A stretch of 19,391 nucleotides of DNA from contig JAGOCV010000041.1 in NCBI GenBank assembly GCA_017998575.1, positions 1 through 19,391 of the forward strand. The letters are read 5' to 3'. Of the stretch, positions 1 to 7,261 are shown piece after piece. Source of the DNA: Burkholderiaceae bacterium. GTDB lineage: Bacteria > Pseudomonadota > Gammaproteobacteria > Burkholderiales > Burkholderiaceae. Within the stretch, counting starts at the first letter, position 1. Every line of letters begins with the position of its first letter. The translations under genes and the position numbers were made by a program. The notes under the pieces were generated by a model that was not told the origin of the DNA, searched no databases, and worked only from the letters and a program-made list of their open reading frames with translations.

Positions 1-1
1 G

Positions 2-454
2 AGCTGGCGCACCATCCTGGCCAAGCGCGAGAACTTCCGCGCGGCGTTCCACGGCTTCGAGATCGGGCGCGTGGCACGCATGGACGAGCGCGACGTCGAG
101 CGCCTGCTGCAGGACGCCGGCATCGTGCGCCATCGCGGCAAGATCGAAGCCGTCATCCACAACGCGCGCTGCGCGCTCGAGCTGATCGCCGCCGAGGGAT
201 CGTTGGCCGCCTATGTGTGGAGCTACGAGGTTGCGGCGCCCGAGGCGCGATCGCCCGTGTCCACCTCGCACGCCTCGGTCGCGATGTCGAAAGACCTCAA
301 GACGCGGGGCTGGAAGTTCGTCGGGCCCACCACGGTCTATGCCTTCATGCAGGCGATGGGCCTGGTGAACGACCACGCGGCCGGGTGCGACTGGCGGGCC
401 GAAGCCGCGCGGGCGCGCGCCCGTTTCAAGCCGCCGGGCGGGGCGGCTCGCTGA
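2..454 (+). CDS. tag: DNA-3-methyladenine glycosylase I, 3' part (5' end outside window)
   Basis: Base-excision repair enzyme that removes 3-methyladenine from alkylated DNA. The reading frame is open from base 2, so the gene enters from the left. About 150 residues are visible, beginning at SWRTILAKREN, which aligns with the segment holding Trp46 of E. coli Tag. The first ~44 residues, with the N-terminal Cys/His zinc ligands and the conserved Glu, therefore lie outside the window. Visible family motifs are VERLLQDAGIVRHRGKIEA (helix-hairpin-helix region), KFVGPTTVYAFMQAMGLVNDH and the C-terminal zinc ligands in NDHAAGC. An internal GTG at 71 could be miscalled as a start, but the homology runs upstream of it. 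The 3' end overlaps the convergent CLC gene by 29 bases. The identification is secure. Confidence 0.95.
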   Translation, partial: SWRTILAKRENFRAAFHGFEIGRVARMDERDVERLLQDAGIVRHRGKIEAVIHNARCALELIAAEGSLAAYVWSYEVAAPEARSPVSTSHASVAMSKDLKTRGWKFVGPTTVYAFMQAMGLVNDHAAGCDWRAEAARARARFKPPGGAAR

Positions 455-1811
455 GCGGCGTGCCGTCGTCCGGCCGCGGTGCCGGCGCGGCCGGCCCGAC
501 GACCGAGGACACCATGTACTCGGCCAGCGTGGCATAGAGCGATCGGCTCACCATGCGCGAGACCAGGCTGGCCAGCATGGCGGCGCTCATCAGGCTGAGC
601 ACCATGGCGTGGCCGTCCACCATCTCCATCACGATGATGAAGGCCGTCAGTGGCGCCTGTGTCACGGCGGCCAGGAAGGCCGCCATGCCCATGGCGATCA
701 ATGCCGGGCCGATGTCGCCGCCAGCCAGTTGCGCGATGTTGTGGCCCACGCCGGCGCCAATCGACAGCGAGGGCGCGAAGATGCCGCCGGGCACACCCGA
801 CCAGGCCGTGAGCCAGGTCGCCATGAACTTCAGCAGCACGTAAAGCGGCGGCACCTCGGCCTGCCCGGCCAGCATGTGCTTGACCGTCTCGGAGCCGGCG
901 CCGAAGGTCTCGCCATCGCTGACCAGGCCGATCACGGCCACCGCCAGCCCCGCCCCGGCCGCGAAGCGCACCGGCCAGCGCGTGCGCCAGAGGCTCACGC
1001 GCCCCGGCGCGCCGGTGAGCGAGGCGATCATCAGCCGCGAGAACAGCCCGCCCAGCAGACCGCAGGCCAGCGCGACACCCAGGCCGGGCAGCAGCGCGCT
1101 CCAGTCCAGGCGCGGCACGGCGATGCGGCCGAAGTAGGTGATGTTGCCGAAGGCCGAGACACCCATCAGGCCCGCCAGCACGATGGCCGCGATGATCAGG
1201 CCGCTGGAGCGTGATTCGAGCTTGCGCGACAGCTCCTCGATGGCGAACACCACGCCCGCCAGCGGCGCATTGAAAGCGGCGGCGATGCCCGCCGCGCCAC
1301 CGGCCACCAGAAGCGCGCGCCGGTCGATGCCCGAACCCGGCCGCAGCCAGCGCTGCGCATGCTGCATCACCCCCGCGGCCACCTGCACCGAGGGCCCCTC
1401 GCGGCCCAGCGACAGCCCGGCCAGCAGGCCCGCCGACGACAGCCCGATCTTGCCCAGCGTGAGACGCAGCGAGACGAAGCGCCCGGCCTCGCGCTCGGGC
1501 AGGACCGGGTCGAGCGCGGCCATCACCTGCGGTATGCCCGAGCCCGCCGCGCCCGCGAACCAGCGCCGCGTGGCCCACACCACGCCGGCGGTGACCGCCG
1601 GCGTCCAGACCAGCGCCGCCCACGGGCTGATGGACTGCAGCGCCAGGAACCGCCCGAACAGCCATTCGGACAGCAGCGTGAAGCCCACGACCGCGAGGCC
1701 GGCCGCTACGGCATAAGCCAGCACGATGCTGCGGTCGAGCCAGGGGCGCAGGGTGGAGAGTTCGGTGCGGACGTTGCCCAGGAAATCGGGCTCATGGCTG
1801 CTGCTGCTCAT
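426..1811 (-). CDS. CLC-family chloride channel / H+-Cl- antiporter
   Basis: Inner-membrane anion transport protein of 461 residues with many hydrophobic helices. All three signature segments of the family are present: GSGIPQ (about residues 90-95), GREGP (about 136-140, containing the gating glutamate) and GGIFAPSL near the second half. An IEEL segment supplies the position of the internal proton glutamate of E. coli ClcA, and SLY near the C-terminus matches the anion-coordinating tyrosine. By known family rules this favours an exchanger over a pure channel; that step is inference. No C-terminal CBS domains are present. Start choice: ATG at 1811 gives [10 protein letters not shown]. An ATG at 1820 and a further upstream extension are open, but a GACAAT hexamer ends 7 bases before 1811, fitting a leaderless mRNA. 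The gene diverges from ssb and its 3' end overlaps tag. Confidence 0.92.
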   Translation of the reverse strand: MSSSSHEPDFLGNVRTELSTLRPWLDRSIVLAYAVAAGLAVVGFTLLSEWLFGRFLALQSISPWAALVWTPAVTAGVVWATRRWFAGAAGSGIPQVMAALDPVLPEREAGRFVSLRLTLGKIGLSSAGLLAGLSLGREGPSVQVAAGVMQHAQRWLRPGSGIDRRALLVAGGAAGIAAAFNAPLAGVVFAIEELSRKLESRSSGLIIAAIVLAGLMGVSAFGNITYFGRIAVPRLDWSALLPGLGVALACGLLGGLFSRLMIASLTGAPGRVSLWRTRWPVRFAAGAGLAVAVIGLVSDGETFGAGSETVKHMLAGQAEVPPLYVLLKFMATWLTAWSGVPGGIFAPSLSIGAGVGHNIAQLAGGDIGPALIAMGMAAFLAAVTQAPLTAFIIVMEMVDGHAMVLSLMSAAMLASLVSRMVSRSLYATLAEYMVSSVVGPAAPAPRPDDGTPLSEPPRPAA

Positions 1812-1818
1812 CGCGACC

Positions 1819-1824
1819 ATTGTC
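1819..1824 (-). promoter_or_regulatory. Candidate -10 element of the CLC gene, leaderless arrangement
   Basis: GACAAT (4 of 6 to TATAAT) read on the minus strand is followed by 7 bases and the ATG at 1811. That spacing would place transcription start at or next to the start codon. No convincing -35 is visible, and no Shine-Dalgarno sequence precedes either ATG. Confidence 0.35.
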
Positions 1825-1858
1825 ACGGATCGCAGCGGCGGCGCGGGGACCGGCCCCG

Positions 1859-1887
1859 TCGCCACCGGCCGGTGCATGCGGCACAAT
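1859..1887 (+). promoter_or_regulatory. Candidate sigma70 promoter of ssb
   Basis: TCGCCA (1859-1864, 4 of 6 to TTGACA), a 17-base spacer and CACAAT (1882-1887, 4 of 6 to TATAAT). The predicted leader to the ssb ATG is about 38 bases. No strong Shine-Dalgarno sequence precedes ssb, so the start rests on homology. Confidence 0.35.
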
Positions 1888-1931
1888 CACCCGATTCCCC
1901 GATTCCAGCGCCGTCACCCGGCGATCCACCC

Positions 1932-2426
1932 ATGGCCTCCATCAACAAAGTCATCCTCGTCGGCAACCTCGGCCGCGATCCCGAAGTGCGCACCTTTCCC
2001 AATGGCGGGCAGGTCTGCAACGTGAGCCTGGCCACCACCGAGAAATGGCGCGACAAGGCGAGCGGCGAAATGCGCGAGCAGACCGAGTGGCACAACCTGG
2101 TCTTCAACGACCGCCTGGCAGAAATCGCCGGCCAGTACCTCAAGAAGGGCTCGCAGGTCTACATCGAAGGCCAGATCCGCAGCCGCAAGTACCAGGACAA
2201 GGACGGCAACGAGCGCACGGCCTATGAAATCCGCGTGCGTGAAATGCAACTGCTGGGCGGCCGCCAGGGCGCCGGTGGCGGCGATGACGGCGGCTACGAC
2301 GACGCACCCGCACCCCGCCGTGCCGCGCCGGCTCCGCGCCAGGCGCCGGCCCCCGCGCCGCGCCAGCAGGCGCCGGCCAAGTCGTCGTCGGGCTTCGACG
2401 ACATGGACGACGACATTCCGTTCTGA
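1932..2426 (+). CDS. ssb: Single-stranded DNA-binding protein
   Basis: Tetrameric ssDNA-binding protein of replication, recombination and repair, 164 residues. The N-terminal OB-fold (about residues 1-110) starts with [19 protein letters not shown], the usual bacterial SSB beginning, and contains [20 protein letters not shown] and [21 protein letters not shown] Gly-, Ala-, Pro- and Arg-rich linker follows, and the protein ends in the acidic tip DDMDDDIPF that recruits partner repair proteins. The ATG at 1932 is fixed by the canonical N-terminus, although the frame is open far upstream through the antisense of the CLC gene. A strong terminator follows 24 bases after the stop, so ssb is probably monocistronic. 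Confidence 0.98.
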   Translation: MASINKVILVGNLGRDPEVRTFPNGGQVCNVSLATTEKWRDKASGEMREQTEWHNLVFNDRLAEIAGQYLKKGSQVYIEGQIRSRKYQDKDGNERTAYEIRVREMQLLGGRQGAGGGDDGGYDDAPAPRRAAPAPRQAPAPAPRQQAPAKSSSGFDDMDDDIPF

Positions 2427-2447
2427 TCGCCTGCCGACGGCAACGCC

Positions 2448-2475
2448 AAGGCCGGCCCCCGGGGCCGGCTTTTTT
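2448..2475 (+). terminator. ssb: Rho-independent terminator of ssb
   Basis: GCCGGCCC (2451-2458) pairs with GGGCCGGC (2462-2469) around a 3-base loop, followed directly by six T (2470-2475). AA at 2448-2449 can extend the stem into the T run. It sits just after the ssb stop. This is the clearest intrinsic terminator in the window. Confidence 0.9.
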
Positions 2476-2502
2476 GTGCCCGCCGCATGACGCGCCCGGG
2501 CG

Positions 2503-2542
2503 GTGTCAGGTGTGGATTCCCGGCGAGTGCCGCGACTGACAC
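2503..2542. repeat. Inverted repeat GTGTCAG-N26-CTGACAC upstream of the FAD-dehydrogenase gene
   Basis: Perfect 7-base arms at 2503-2509 and 2536-2542 are separated by 26 bases. They lie between the ssb terminator and the ATG at 2637, in the longest non-coding stretch of the window (2427-2636). It could be a spaced operator, an RNA stem or chance. No clear promoter hexamers were found in this gap. Confidence 0.3.
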
Positions 2543-2636
2543 GCGGCCGGGCGTTCCGGCCACCGGATCGCGCGGCACGGATCATGCGTCGAGGCCAACC
2601 TCACGTTCCTCCCTGTTCTCCACGCGCATTCCACCC

Positions 2637-4025
2637 ATGTCCTGCGAATTTCTCGACGCGCTGACCGACGCGCTCGGCCCCGGCAGCGTTCTCACCGGCG
2701 ACTCCATCGCCCCGCGCCACCTCGCTGACTGGGGCGGCCACGCGCCCGTGCAGCCGCTGGCCCTGGTGCGCCCCGCCAGCACGGCCGAGGTGTCATCCGT
2801 GCTGGCGCTGTGCCAGGCGCATCGCGTGCCCGTGGTGCCGCAGGGCGGCCTCACGGGGCTGGCTGGCGGTGCCGTGCCGGTGGCGGGAGCCATCGCGTTG
2901 TCGCTGGAGCGCATGAACGCCATCGAGGCCATCGACACGGCCACGGGCGTGGCCACGGTGCAGGCCGGCGTCACGCTGCAGGCGCTGCAGGAAGCGGCGC
3001 TGGCGCGCGGCCTGATGTTCGGCGTGGACCTGGGCGCGCGCGGCTCCTGCCAGATCGGCGGCAACCTGGCCACCAACGCCGGCGGCAACGGTGTGCTGCA
3101 GTTCGGGATGATGCGCGAGCAATGCCTGGGCCTGGAGGCCGTGCTGGCCGACGGCACCGTGCTGCCCATGCTGCGGCCCATGCAGAAGAACAACACGGGC
3201 TACGACCTCAAGCATTTCTTCATCGGCGCCGAGGGCACGCTGGGCGTGATCACGCGTGCGTTGCTGCGCGTGTATCCGGCGCCCAGGGCGCGTGCCACGG
3301 CGCTGGTGGCGCTGCCCGACTTCGAGGCCGCGCTCGCGCTGCTGTCGCTGCTCAAGTCGCGCCTGGGCACGGCCGTGGCGGCGTTCGAGCTGATGTGGCG
3401 CGATTTCGTCGCCGCCTCGATCGGCTGGCAGCAGTTGCGCGAACCGTTCGACGAAGCGCATCCGCTGGCGGCGCTGATCGATGTGACGGGCGCCGACGAG
3501 GCCGCGCTGCGCCACGCGCTGGAGTCCGTGCTGGGCGAGGCGCTGGAGTCCGGCACGGCGCTGGACGCCGCCATCGCGCAATCGGGCGCGCAGGCGCAGG
3601 CCCTGTGGAAGATCCGCGAAGCGACGGCCGAGCTGCCCTCGCGCATGCACCCGGCCATCAACTTCGACGTCAGCCTGCCCATGGCCGACATCGGCCGCTT
3701 CGCCGACACCTGCCGCGCGGCCTTGTCCGCGCGCTGGCCGGGTCAGTCCTCGGTGTTCTTCGGCCACGTGGGCGACAGCAACCTGCACCTGTCGGTGGAC
3801 GGTGCCACCGTGGGCGGCGATGCCGACGCCGTCGAGGCGCTGGTCTACGGGCTGGTGGAACAGTTCGCCGGCAGCGTGTCGGCCGAGCACGGCATCGGCC
3901 TGCACAAGAAAGCCTGGCTGGGCGCGAGCCGCACGCCGGCCGAGGTGGCGGCGATGCGCGCGATCAAGGCCGCGCTCGATCCGCTCGGGCTGATGAATCC
4001 CGGCAAGGTGTTCGACGCCGCCTGA
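2637..4025 (+). CDS. FAD-linked 2-hydroxyacid dehydrogenase (D-2-hydroxyglutarate/D-lactate dehydrogenase family)
   Basis: Flavoprotein of 462 residues with the PCMH-type FAD-binding domain at the N-terminus (PQGGLTGLAGG about residues 69-78, IGGNLATNAGGNGVLQFG about 140-157) and the FAD-oxidase C domain after it. GHVGDSNLHLS places His377 and His384, and AEHGIG places Glu417-His418. These match the metal-binding His/His/Glu set of the D-2-hydroxyglutarate dehydrogenase branch. The protein ends in GLMNPGKVF, typical of the family. It probably oxidises a D-2-hydroxy acid and passes electrons to a quinone, cytochrome or ETF; the substrate cannot be fixed from sequence. The ATG at 2637 is preferred over an open extension to 2487, which would run into the terminator region and has no homology. 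It converges on the MOSC gene with 12 bases between stops. Confidence 0.85.
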   Translation: MSCEFLDALTDALGPGSVLTGDSIAPRHLADWGGHAPVQPLALVRPASTAEVSSVLALCQAHRVPVVPQGGLTGLAGGAVPVAGAIALSLERMNAIEAIDTATGVATVQAGVTLQALQEAALARGLMFGVDLGARGSCQIGGNLATNAGGNGVLQFGMMREQCLGLEAVLADGTVLPMLRPMQKNNTGYDLKHFFIGAEGTLGVITRALLRVYPAPRARATALVALPDFEAALALLSLLKSRLGTAVAAFELMWRDFVAASIGWQQLREPFDEAHPLAALIDVTGADEAALRHALESVLGEALESGTALDAAIAQSGAQAQALWKIREATAELPSRMHPAINFDVSLPMADIGRFADTCRAALSARWPGQSSVFFGHVGDSNLHLSVDGATVGGDADAVEALVYGLVEQFAGSVSAEHGIGLHKKAWLGASRTPAEVAAMRAIKAALDPLGLMNPGKVFDAA

Positions 4026-4037
4026 GCGGCATCGGCC

Positions 4038-4580
4038 CTAGACCGGCCGAAGCCGGTCGTGCGGCCCGGGCGGCAGCGCCACGCGGATCGCATCGCCCGC
4101 GCGCACCAGGCCGCCGGCCAGCACCACGCCCATCACGCCGGCCTTGCGCACCAGCTGGCCATCGGCATCGCGGTCGAGCACGGCCTGCATCAGCCCGCGC
4201 TGGAAGCCGTCGATCTGGTGGCACGGATTGCGCAGGCCGGTGAGGCGCACCACCGCGTCGGAGCCAATGTGCAGCGTCGTGCCCTCGGGCAGGTCGAGCA
4301 GCGCGAGGCCGCGCGTGGTGATGTTCTCGCCCAGCTGCCCCGGCGCCACCGTGAAGCCCTGCCGCGCGAGATCGTCGAACAGTTCTGCGTGCATCAGGTG
4401 CACCTGCCGCAGGTTGGGCTGGTGCGGATTGCGCGCCACGCGCGAGCGGTGCTTCACCGTGGCGCCGCTGTGCGCGTCGCCTGCCACGCCCAGGCCTTCG
4501 ACCAGATCGATCTGCGCCAGCGGGCTCTTCGAGAAGCTGTGCGTGGCGCTCGCGTGGACGGCGAGCACCTGCGCGCTCAC
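4038..4580 (-). CDS. MOSC-domain protein
   Basis: Protein of 180 residues made of a single MOSC domain (the fold at the C-terminus of molybdenum cofactor sulfurases, also in YiiM/YuaD-type proteins). Visible features are GVAGDAHSG (about 31-39), LGENI (about 83-87) and the conserved cysteine in RNPCHQID (Cys120), the expected sulfur- or metal-handling residue. There is no aminotransferase-like domain, so it is a stand-alone MOSC protein, probably tied to molybdenum-enzyme reactions or detoxification; the exact role is unknown. Start choice: GTG at 4580 overlaps the stop of the upstream VOC gene as GTGA, indicating translational coupling. An earlier in-frame GTG at 4595 lies inside that gene. 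Confidence 0.85.
   Translation of the reverse strand: MSAQVLAVHASATHSFSKSPLAQIDLVEGLGVAGDAHSGATVKHRSRVARNPHQPNLRQVHLMHAELFDDLARQGFTVAPGQLGENITTRGLALLDLPEGTTLHIGSDAVVRLTGLRNPCHQIDGFQRGLMQAVLDRDADGQLVRKAGVMGVVLAGGLVRAGDAIRVALPPGPHDRLRPV
4041..4058 (-). terminator. C(UUCG)G hairpin at the 3' end of the MOSC gene
   Basis: Read on the minus strand, GACCGGC-TTCG-GCCGGTC forms a 7-base-pair stem capped by the extra-stable C(UUCG)G tetraloop, and it ends at the MOSC stop codon. There is no T run, so it may act as a transcript end stabiliser or a Rho-assisted stop. It lies between two convergent genes. Confidence 0.45.
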
Positions 4581-4963
4581 TGCGGTTCGTGGCACACGGC
4601 CTCGATGTTGTTGCCGTCGGGGTCGCGCACGAAGGCGCCGTAGTAGTTGGCGTGGTAGTGCGCGCGGATGCCGGGGGCGCCGTTGTCGGTGCCGCCGGCG
4701 GCCAGCGCGGCCTTGTGGAATGCATCGACCACGGCGCGCGACTTCGCGCGGAAGGCCACATGAACGGGCAGCGGCGGCACGTTGCTCGAGACGATCCAGA
4801 AGTCGGTCTTGGGCGGCTCGCCGAAGCCCGCGAAGTCGGCGCTGCCGGTGACGGACGCCGGGACTTCCATCAGCTTGGCGTAGCCCAGCGGTGCCAGCGC
4901 TTCGGTGTAGAACGCCCGGCTGCGGGCGAAATCGGTGGCGTGAACGCCGGCGTGATCGATCAT
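4577..4963 (-). CDS. VOC (glyoxalase/bleomycin-resistance/dioxygenase) superfamily protein
   Basis: Small soluble protein of 128 residues with the two-module VOC fold. It starts MIDHAGVHATDFARSRAFY and ends FVRDPDGNNIEAVCHE, both typical. His4 or His8, His68 and Glu121 are in positions that often bind a divalent metal. It resembles the common uncharacterised glyoxalase-like family rather than true glyoxalase I, so no reaction is assigned. The ATG at 4963 has an AAGG seven bases upstream. It lies 64 bases after the mnmA stop on the same strand. A GC-rich partial hairpin and a TACACT hexamer (4995-5000, minus strand, no -35) lie in that gap. It is translationally coupled to the MOSC gene. Confidence 0.85.
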   Translation of the reverse strand: MIDHAGVHATDFARSRAFYTEALAPLGYAKLMEVPASVTGSADFAGFGEPPKTDFWIVSSNVPPLPVHVAFRAKSRAVVDAFHKAALAAGGTDNGAPGIRAHYHANYYGAFVRDPDGNNIEAVCHEPQ

Positions 4964-5027
4964 GGCGGTGCCTTGTGCGGACAGGGAAGCCCTCAGTGTA
5001 GGCCCGTGGCCGGGCACCGCGCGGGCC

Positions 5028-6167
5028 TCAGCTGGCCGCCGCGATGACCCCGCCCCCCAGGCACACCTCGCCGTCATACAGCACGGCCGACTGGCCGGGC
5101 GTGACGGCCCACTGCGGCTGCGGGAAGTCCAGGGCGAAGGCGCCGTTGGCGCCGGGCGCCAGCACGCAGGGCGCGTCGGCCTGGCGGTAGCGGGTCTTGC
5201 TCGCCAGCGTGCCGGGCGCGGGCGGCTCGCCGGCCACCCAGCTGGCGTCGTCGGCCTGCAGCGCACCGTATTGCAGCCACGGGTGGTCGTGGCCCTGCAC
5301 CACCCACAGCGTGTTCTTCTCGATGTCCTTGCGCGCCACGTACCACGGCGCGTGATCGCCGCCGCCGCGCGCCGGCTGGCCAGACGGCGCGCCAGGTCTT
5401 GAGCCCTTGTCCTTCACGCCGCCGATGCCCAGCCCCTGGCGCTGGCCCAGCGTGTAGAACGACAGCCCCTGGTGCTGGCCCAGCACGCGGCCGCGCTCGT
5501 CCTTGATCGGGCCCGGCGCCTTGCTGAGGTAGCGGCCCAGGAACTCGCGGAACGGGCGCTCGCCGATGAAGCAGATGCCGGTCGAATCCTTCTTCTTCGC
5601 ATTGGGCAGGCCGATCTCTTCCGCGATGCGCCGCACCTCGGTCTTGGGCAGCTCGCCCACGGGGAACAGCGTCTTCGACAGTTGCGCCTGGTTGAGCCGA
5701 TGCAGGAAGTAGCTCTGGTCCTTGAGGGGATCGAGCCCCTTGAGCAGCTCGTGCCGGCCGGTGGCTTCGTTCAGGCGCACGCGGGCGTAGTGCCCGGTGG
5801 CGATCTTCTCGGCGCCCAGGCGCATCGCGTGGTCGAGGAAGGCCTTGAACTTGATCTCGGCGTTGCACAGCACGTCGGGGTTGGGCGTGCGCCCGGCCTG
5901 GTATTCGCGCAGGAACTCGGCGAACACGCGGTCCTTGTAGTCGGCGGCGAAGTTGACGTGCTCGATCTCGATGCCGATCACGTCGGCCACGCTGGCGGCG
6001 TCGATGAAGTCGATGTTCGACGAGCAGTACTCGCTGTCGTCATCGTCTTCCCAGTTCTTCATGAAGATGCCGATGACGTCGTAGCCCTGCTGTTTGAGCA
6101 GGTAGGCGCTCACGGCGGAGTCCACGCCTCCGCTCAGCCCCACCACGACGCGCGTCTTGCCAGTCAT
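5028..6167 (-). CDS. mnmA: tRNA-specific 2-thiouridylase MnmA
   Basis: Makes the 2-thio group of 5-substituted 2-thiouridine at the wobble position of tRNA-Lys, -Glu and -Gln, taking sulfur through a persulfide relay. The 379-residue protein has the PP-loop ATP site SGGVDS (residues 12-17), the nucleophile in [10 protein letters not shown] (Cys101), TGHYARV, and the second catalytic cysteine in [12 protein letters not shown] (Cys199). Compared with E. coli MnmA there are about 16 extra residues between GIGG and PWYV (about residues 255-271), Gly/Pro/Arg-rich, in a surface region before the C-terminal beta-barrel. The start ATG at 6167 follows a GATAAT hexamer by 7 bases and lacks a Shine-Dalgarno sequence. 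It diverges from the LysR gene and may share a transcript with the VOC and MOSC genes. Confidence 0.97.
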   Translation of the reverse strand: MTGKTRVVVGLSGGVDSAVSAYLLKQQGYDVIGIFMKNWEDDDDSEYCSSNIDFIDAASVADVIGIEIEHVNFAADYKDRVFAEFLREYQAGRTPNPDVLCNAEIKFKAFLDHAMRLGAEKIATGHYARVRLNEATGRHELLKGLDPLKDQSYFLHRLNQAQLSKTLFPVGELPKTEVRRIAEEIGLPNAKKKDSTGICFIGERPFREFLGRYLSKAPGPIKDERGRVLGQHQGLSFYTLGQRQGLGIGGVKDKGSRPGAPSGQPARGGGDHAPWYVARKDIEKNTLWVVQGHDHPWLQYGALQADDASWVAGEPPAPGTLASKTRYRQADAPCVLAPGANGAFALDFPQPQWAVTPGQSAVLYDGEVCLGGGVIAAAS

Positions 6168-6174
6168 CTGTGCG

Positions 6175-6180
6175 ATTATC
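6175..6180 (-). promoter_or_regulatory. mnmA: -10 element of mnmA, leaderless arrangement
   Basis: GATAAT (5 of 6 to TATAAT) on the minus strand is separated from the mnmA ATG by 7 bases, putting transcription start at the start codon. No good -35 is present at 16-18 bases. The element lies in the 74-base divergent gap with the LysR gene. Confidence 0.5.
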
Positions 6181-6241
6181 CCCGCTGCTTCTTGTCCCCA
6201 TGCCTCGCCGGTCTACCTCTTCTCCCGCCTGATCCCTGCCC

Positions 6242-7180
6242 ATGGAACTGCGCCAGCTCCGCTACTTCGTGCGTGTGGTCGAACTCGGCAGCTTCAGCCG
6301 CGCCGCGCTCGATCTGCAGCTGGTGCAGTCGGCCCTCAGCCAGCAGGTGAGCCGGCTCGAGGGCGAGCTGTCCACGCGGCTGTTGCAGCGCACGCGCCAG
6401 GGCGTGGTGCCCACCGACGCCGGCCTGGCGTTCTTCCGCGAGGCGCAACTGGCGCTGCGCCATGCCGAGCAGGCCGCGCGGGCGGCGCGCGAGTCGCGCC
6501 TGTCGGGCACCGTCAGCGTCGGGCTGGCGCCCACCACGGCAGCCGTGCTGGGCCTGCCGCTGATGCTCGCCATGCGCGAGCGCTACCCCGACGTGCGCCT
6601 GCACATGACCGAAAGCCTGTCGGGCCATCTCTCGCAGATGCTCAACGCGCGCCAGCTCGATCTGGCGGTGCTGTTCGAGACCGAGCCCGCGCGGCGCTGG
6701 AGCGTCATGCCGCTGCTCGAGGAGCGGCTGTTCCTGATCCGTTCGAGCCGGCGCGCCGCTGCCTCGCCGCTGCCCGCGCGCCTGCGCATCGCGCAACTCA
6801 AGGGCGTGCCGCTGATTCTTCCCACCGGCCCCCACGGATTGCGCAGCACGCTCGACACGGCGTTCGCGCGGGCCCGATTCGAGCCGGTGCTGGCGGCCGA
6901 AATCGACTCGCTGGCCCTGCTGATGGATGCCGTCGACGCCGGCCTGGGCGACACCCTCCAGCCGGCGGCGGCCGTGGCGCGCTTCGCGGATGCGGCCGAA
7001 CGCTTCGCACTCAGCGAGATCACCGATCCGGCGGCGCGGCGCCGCAACGCCCTGTGCAGCCTGTCGGACGACGAGCTGTCGCCGGCGGCCCTGGCCGCGC
7101 GCGTGGTTCTCACTGACTGCGCGCGCGCGCTGGTCGGCTCGGGCCGGTGGCGGGGCTCCGTGCTCTCGCCTGCGGCCTGA
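6242..7180 (+). CDS. LysR-type transcriptional regulator, likely of tcuAB
   Basis: DNA-binding regulator of 312 residues. The N-terminal winged helix-turn-helix (about residues 1-60) reads MELRQLRYFVRVVELGSFS and then SALSQQVSRLEGEL, the recognition helix region of the family. The rest is the periplasmic-binding-protein-like effector domain. It lies 81 bases upstream of tcuA on the same strand, so it is the positional equivalent of TcuR of tricarballylate-utilising enterobacteria. Regulation of tcuAB is inferred from this and from the T-N11-A palindrome in the gap. The effector may be tricarballylate or a related tricarboxylate. The ATG at 6242 is favoured by the canonical LysR N-terminus; no clear Shine-Dalgarno sequence is seen. 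Confidence 0.9.
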   Translation: MELRQLRYFVRVVELGSFSRAALDLQLVQSALSQQVSRLEGELSTRLLQRTRQGVVPTDAGLAFFREAQLALRHAEQAARAARESRLSGTVSVGLAPTTAAVLGLPLMLAMRERYPDVRLHMTESLSGHLSQMLNARQLDLAVLFETEPARRWSVMPLLEERLFLIRSSRRAAASPLPARLRIAQLKGVPLILPTGPHGLRSTLDTAFARARFEPVLAAEIDSLALLMDAVDAGLGDTLQPAAAVARFADAAERFALSEITDPAARRRNALCSLSDDELSPAALAARVVLTDCARALVGSGRWRGSVLSPAA

Positions 7181-7190
7181 CCCCCCATCC

Positions 7191-7205
7191 ATCACGGATC
7201 GTGAT
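7191..7205. promoter_or_regulatory. LysR-type operator (perfect palindrome, T-N11-A)
   Basis: ATCACG-GAT-CGTGAT is a perfect 6-base inverted repeat around 3 bases and satisfies T-N11-A (T at 7192, A at 7204). Its centre (7198) lies 64 bases upstream of the tcuA ATG. If transcription starts at that ATG, this is the classical position of a LysR recognition site, near -65. Confidence 0.6.
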
Positions 7206-7226
7206 ACCGCCGTGACGCCGGCCGGC

Positions 7227-7255
7227 TTCCCGGCCCGGGGGCGGCTGCCTACAGT
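7227..7255 (+). promoter_or_regulatory. tcuA: Candidate tcuA promoter, leaderless arrangement
   Basis: TTCCCG (7227-7232, 3 of 6 to TTGACA), a 17-base spacer and TACAGT (7250-7255, 4 of 6 to TATAAT), followed by 6 bases and the ATG at 7262. The weak -35 suits an activator-dependent promoter. No Shine-Dalgarno sequence precedes tcuA. Confidence 0.4.
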
Positions 7256-7261
7256 GCGGGC

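Noticed and set aside
2487..2636. N-terminal extension of the FAD-linked dehydrogenase to an upstream ATG
   Set aside because: The added 50 residues have no resemblance to the family and begin 12 bases after the ssb terminator. The usual N-terminus starts at the ATG at 2637.
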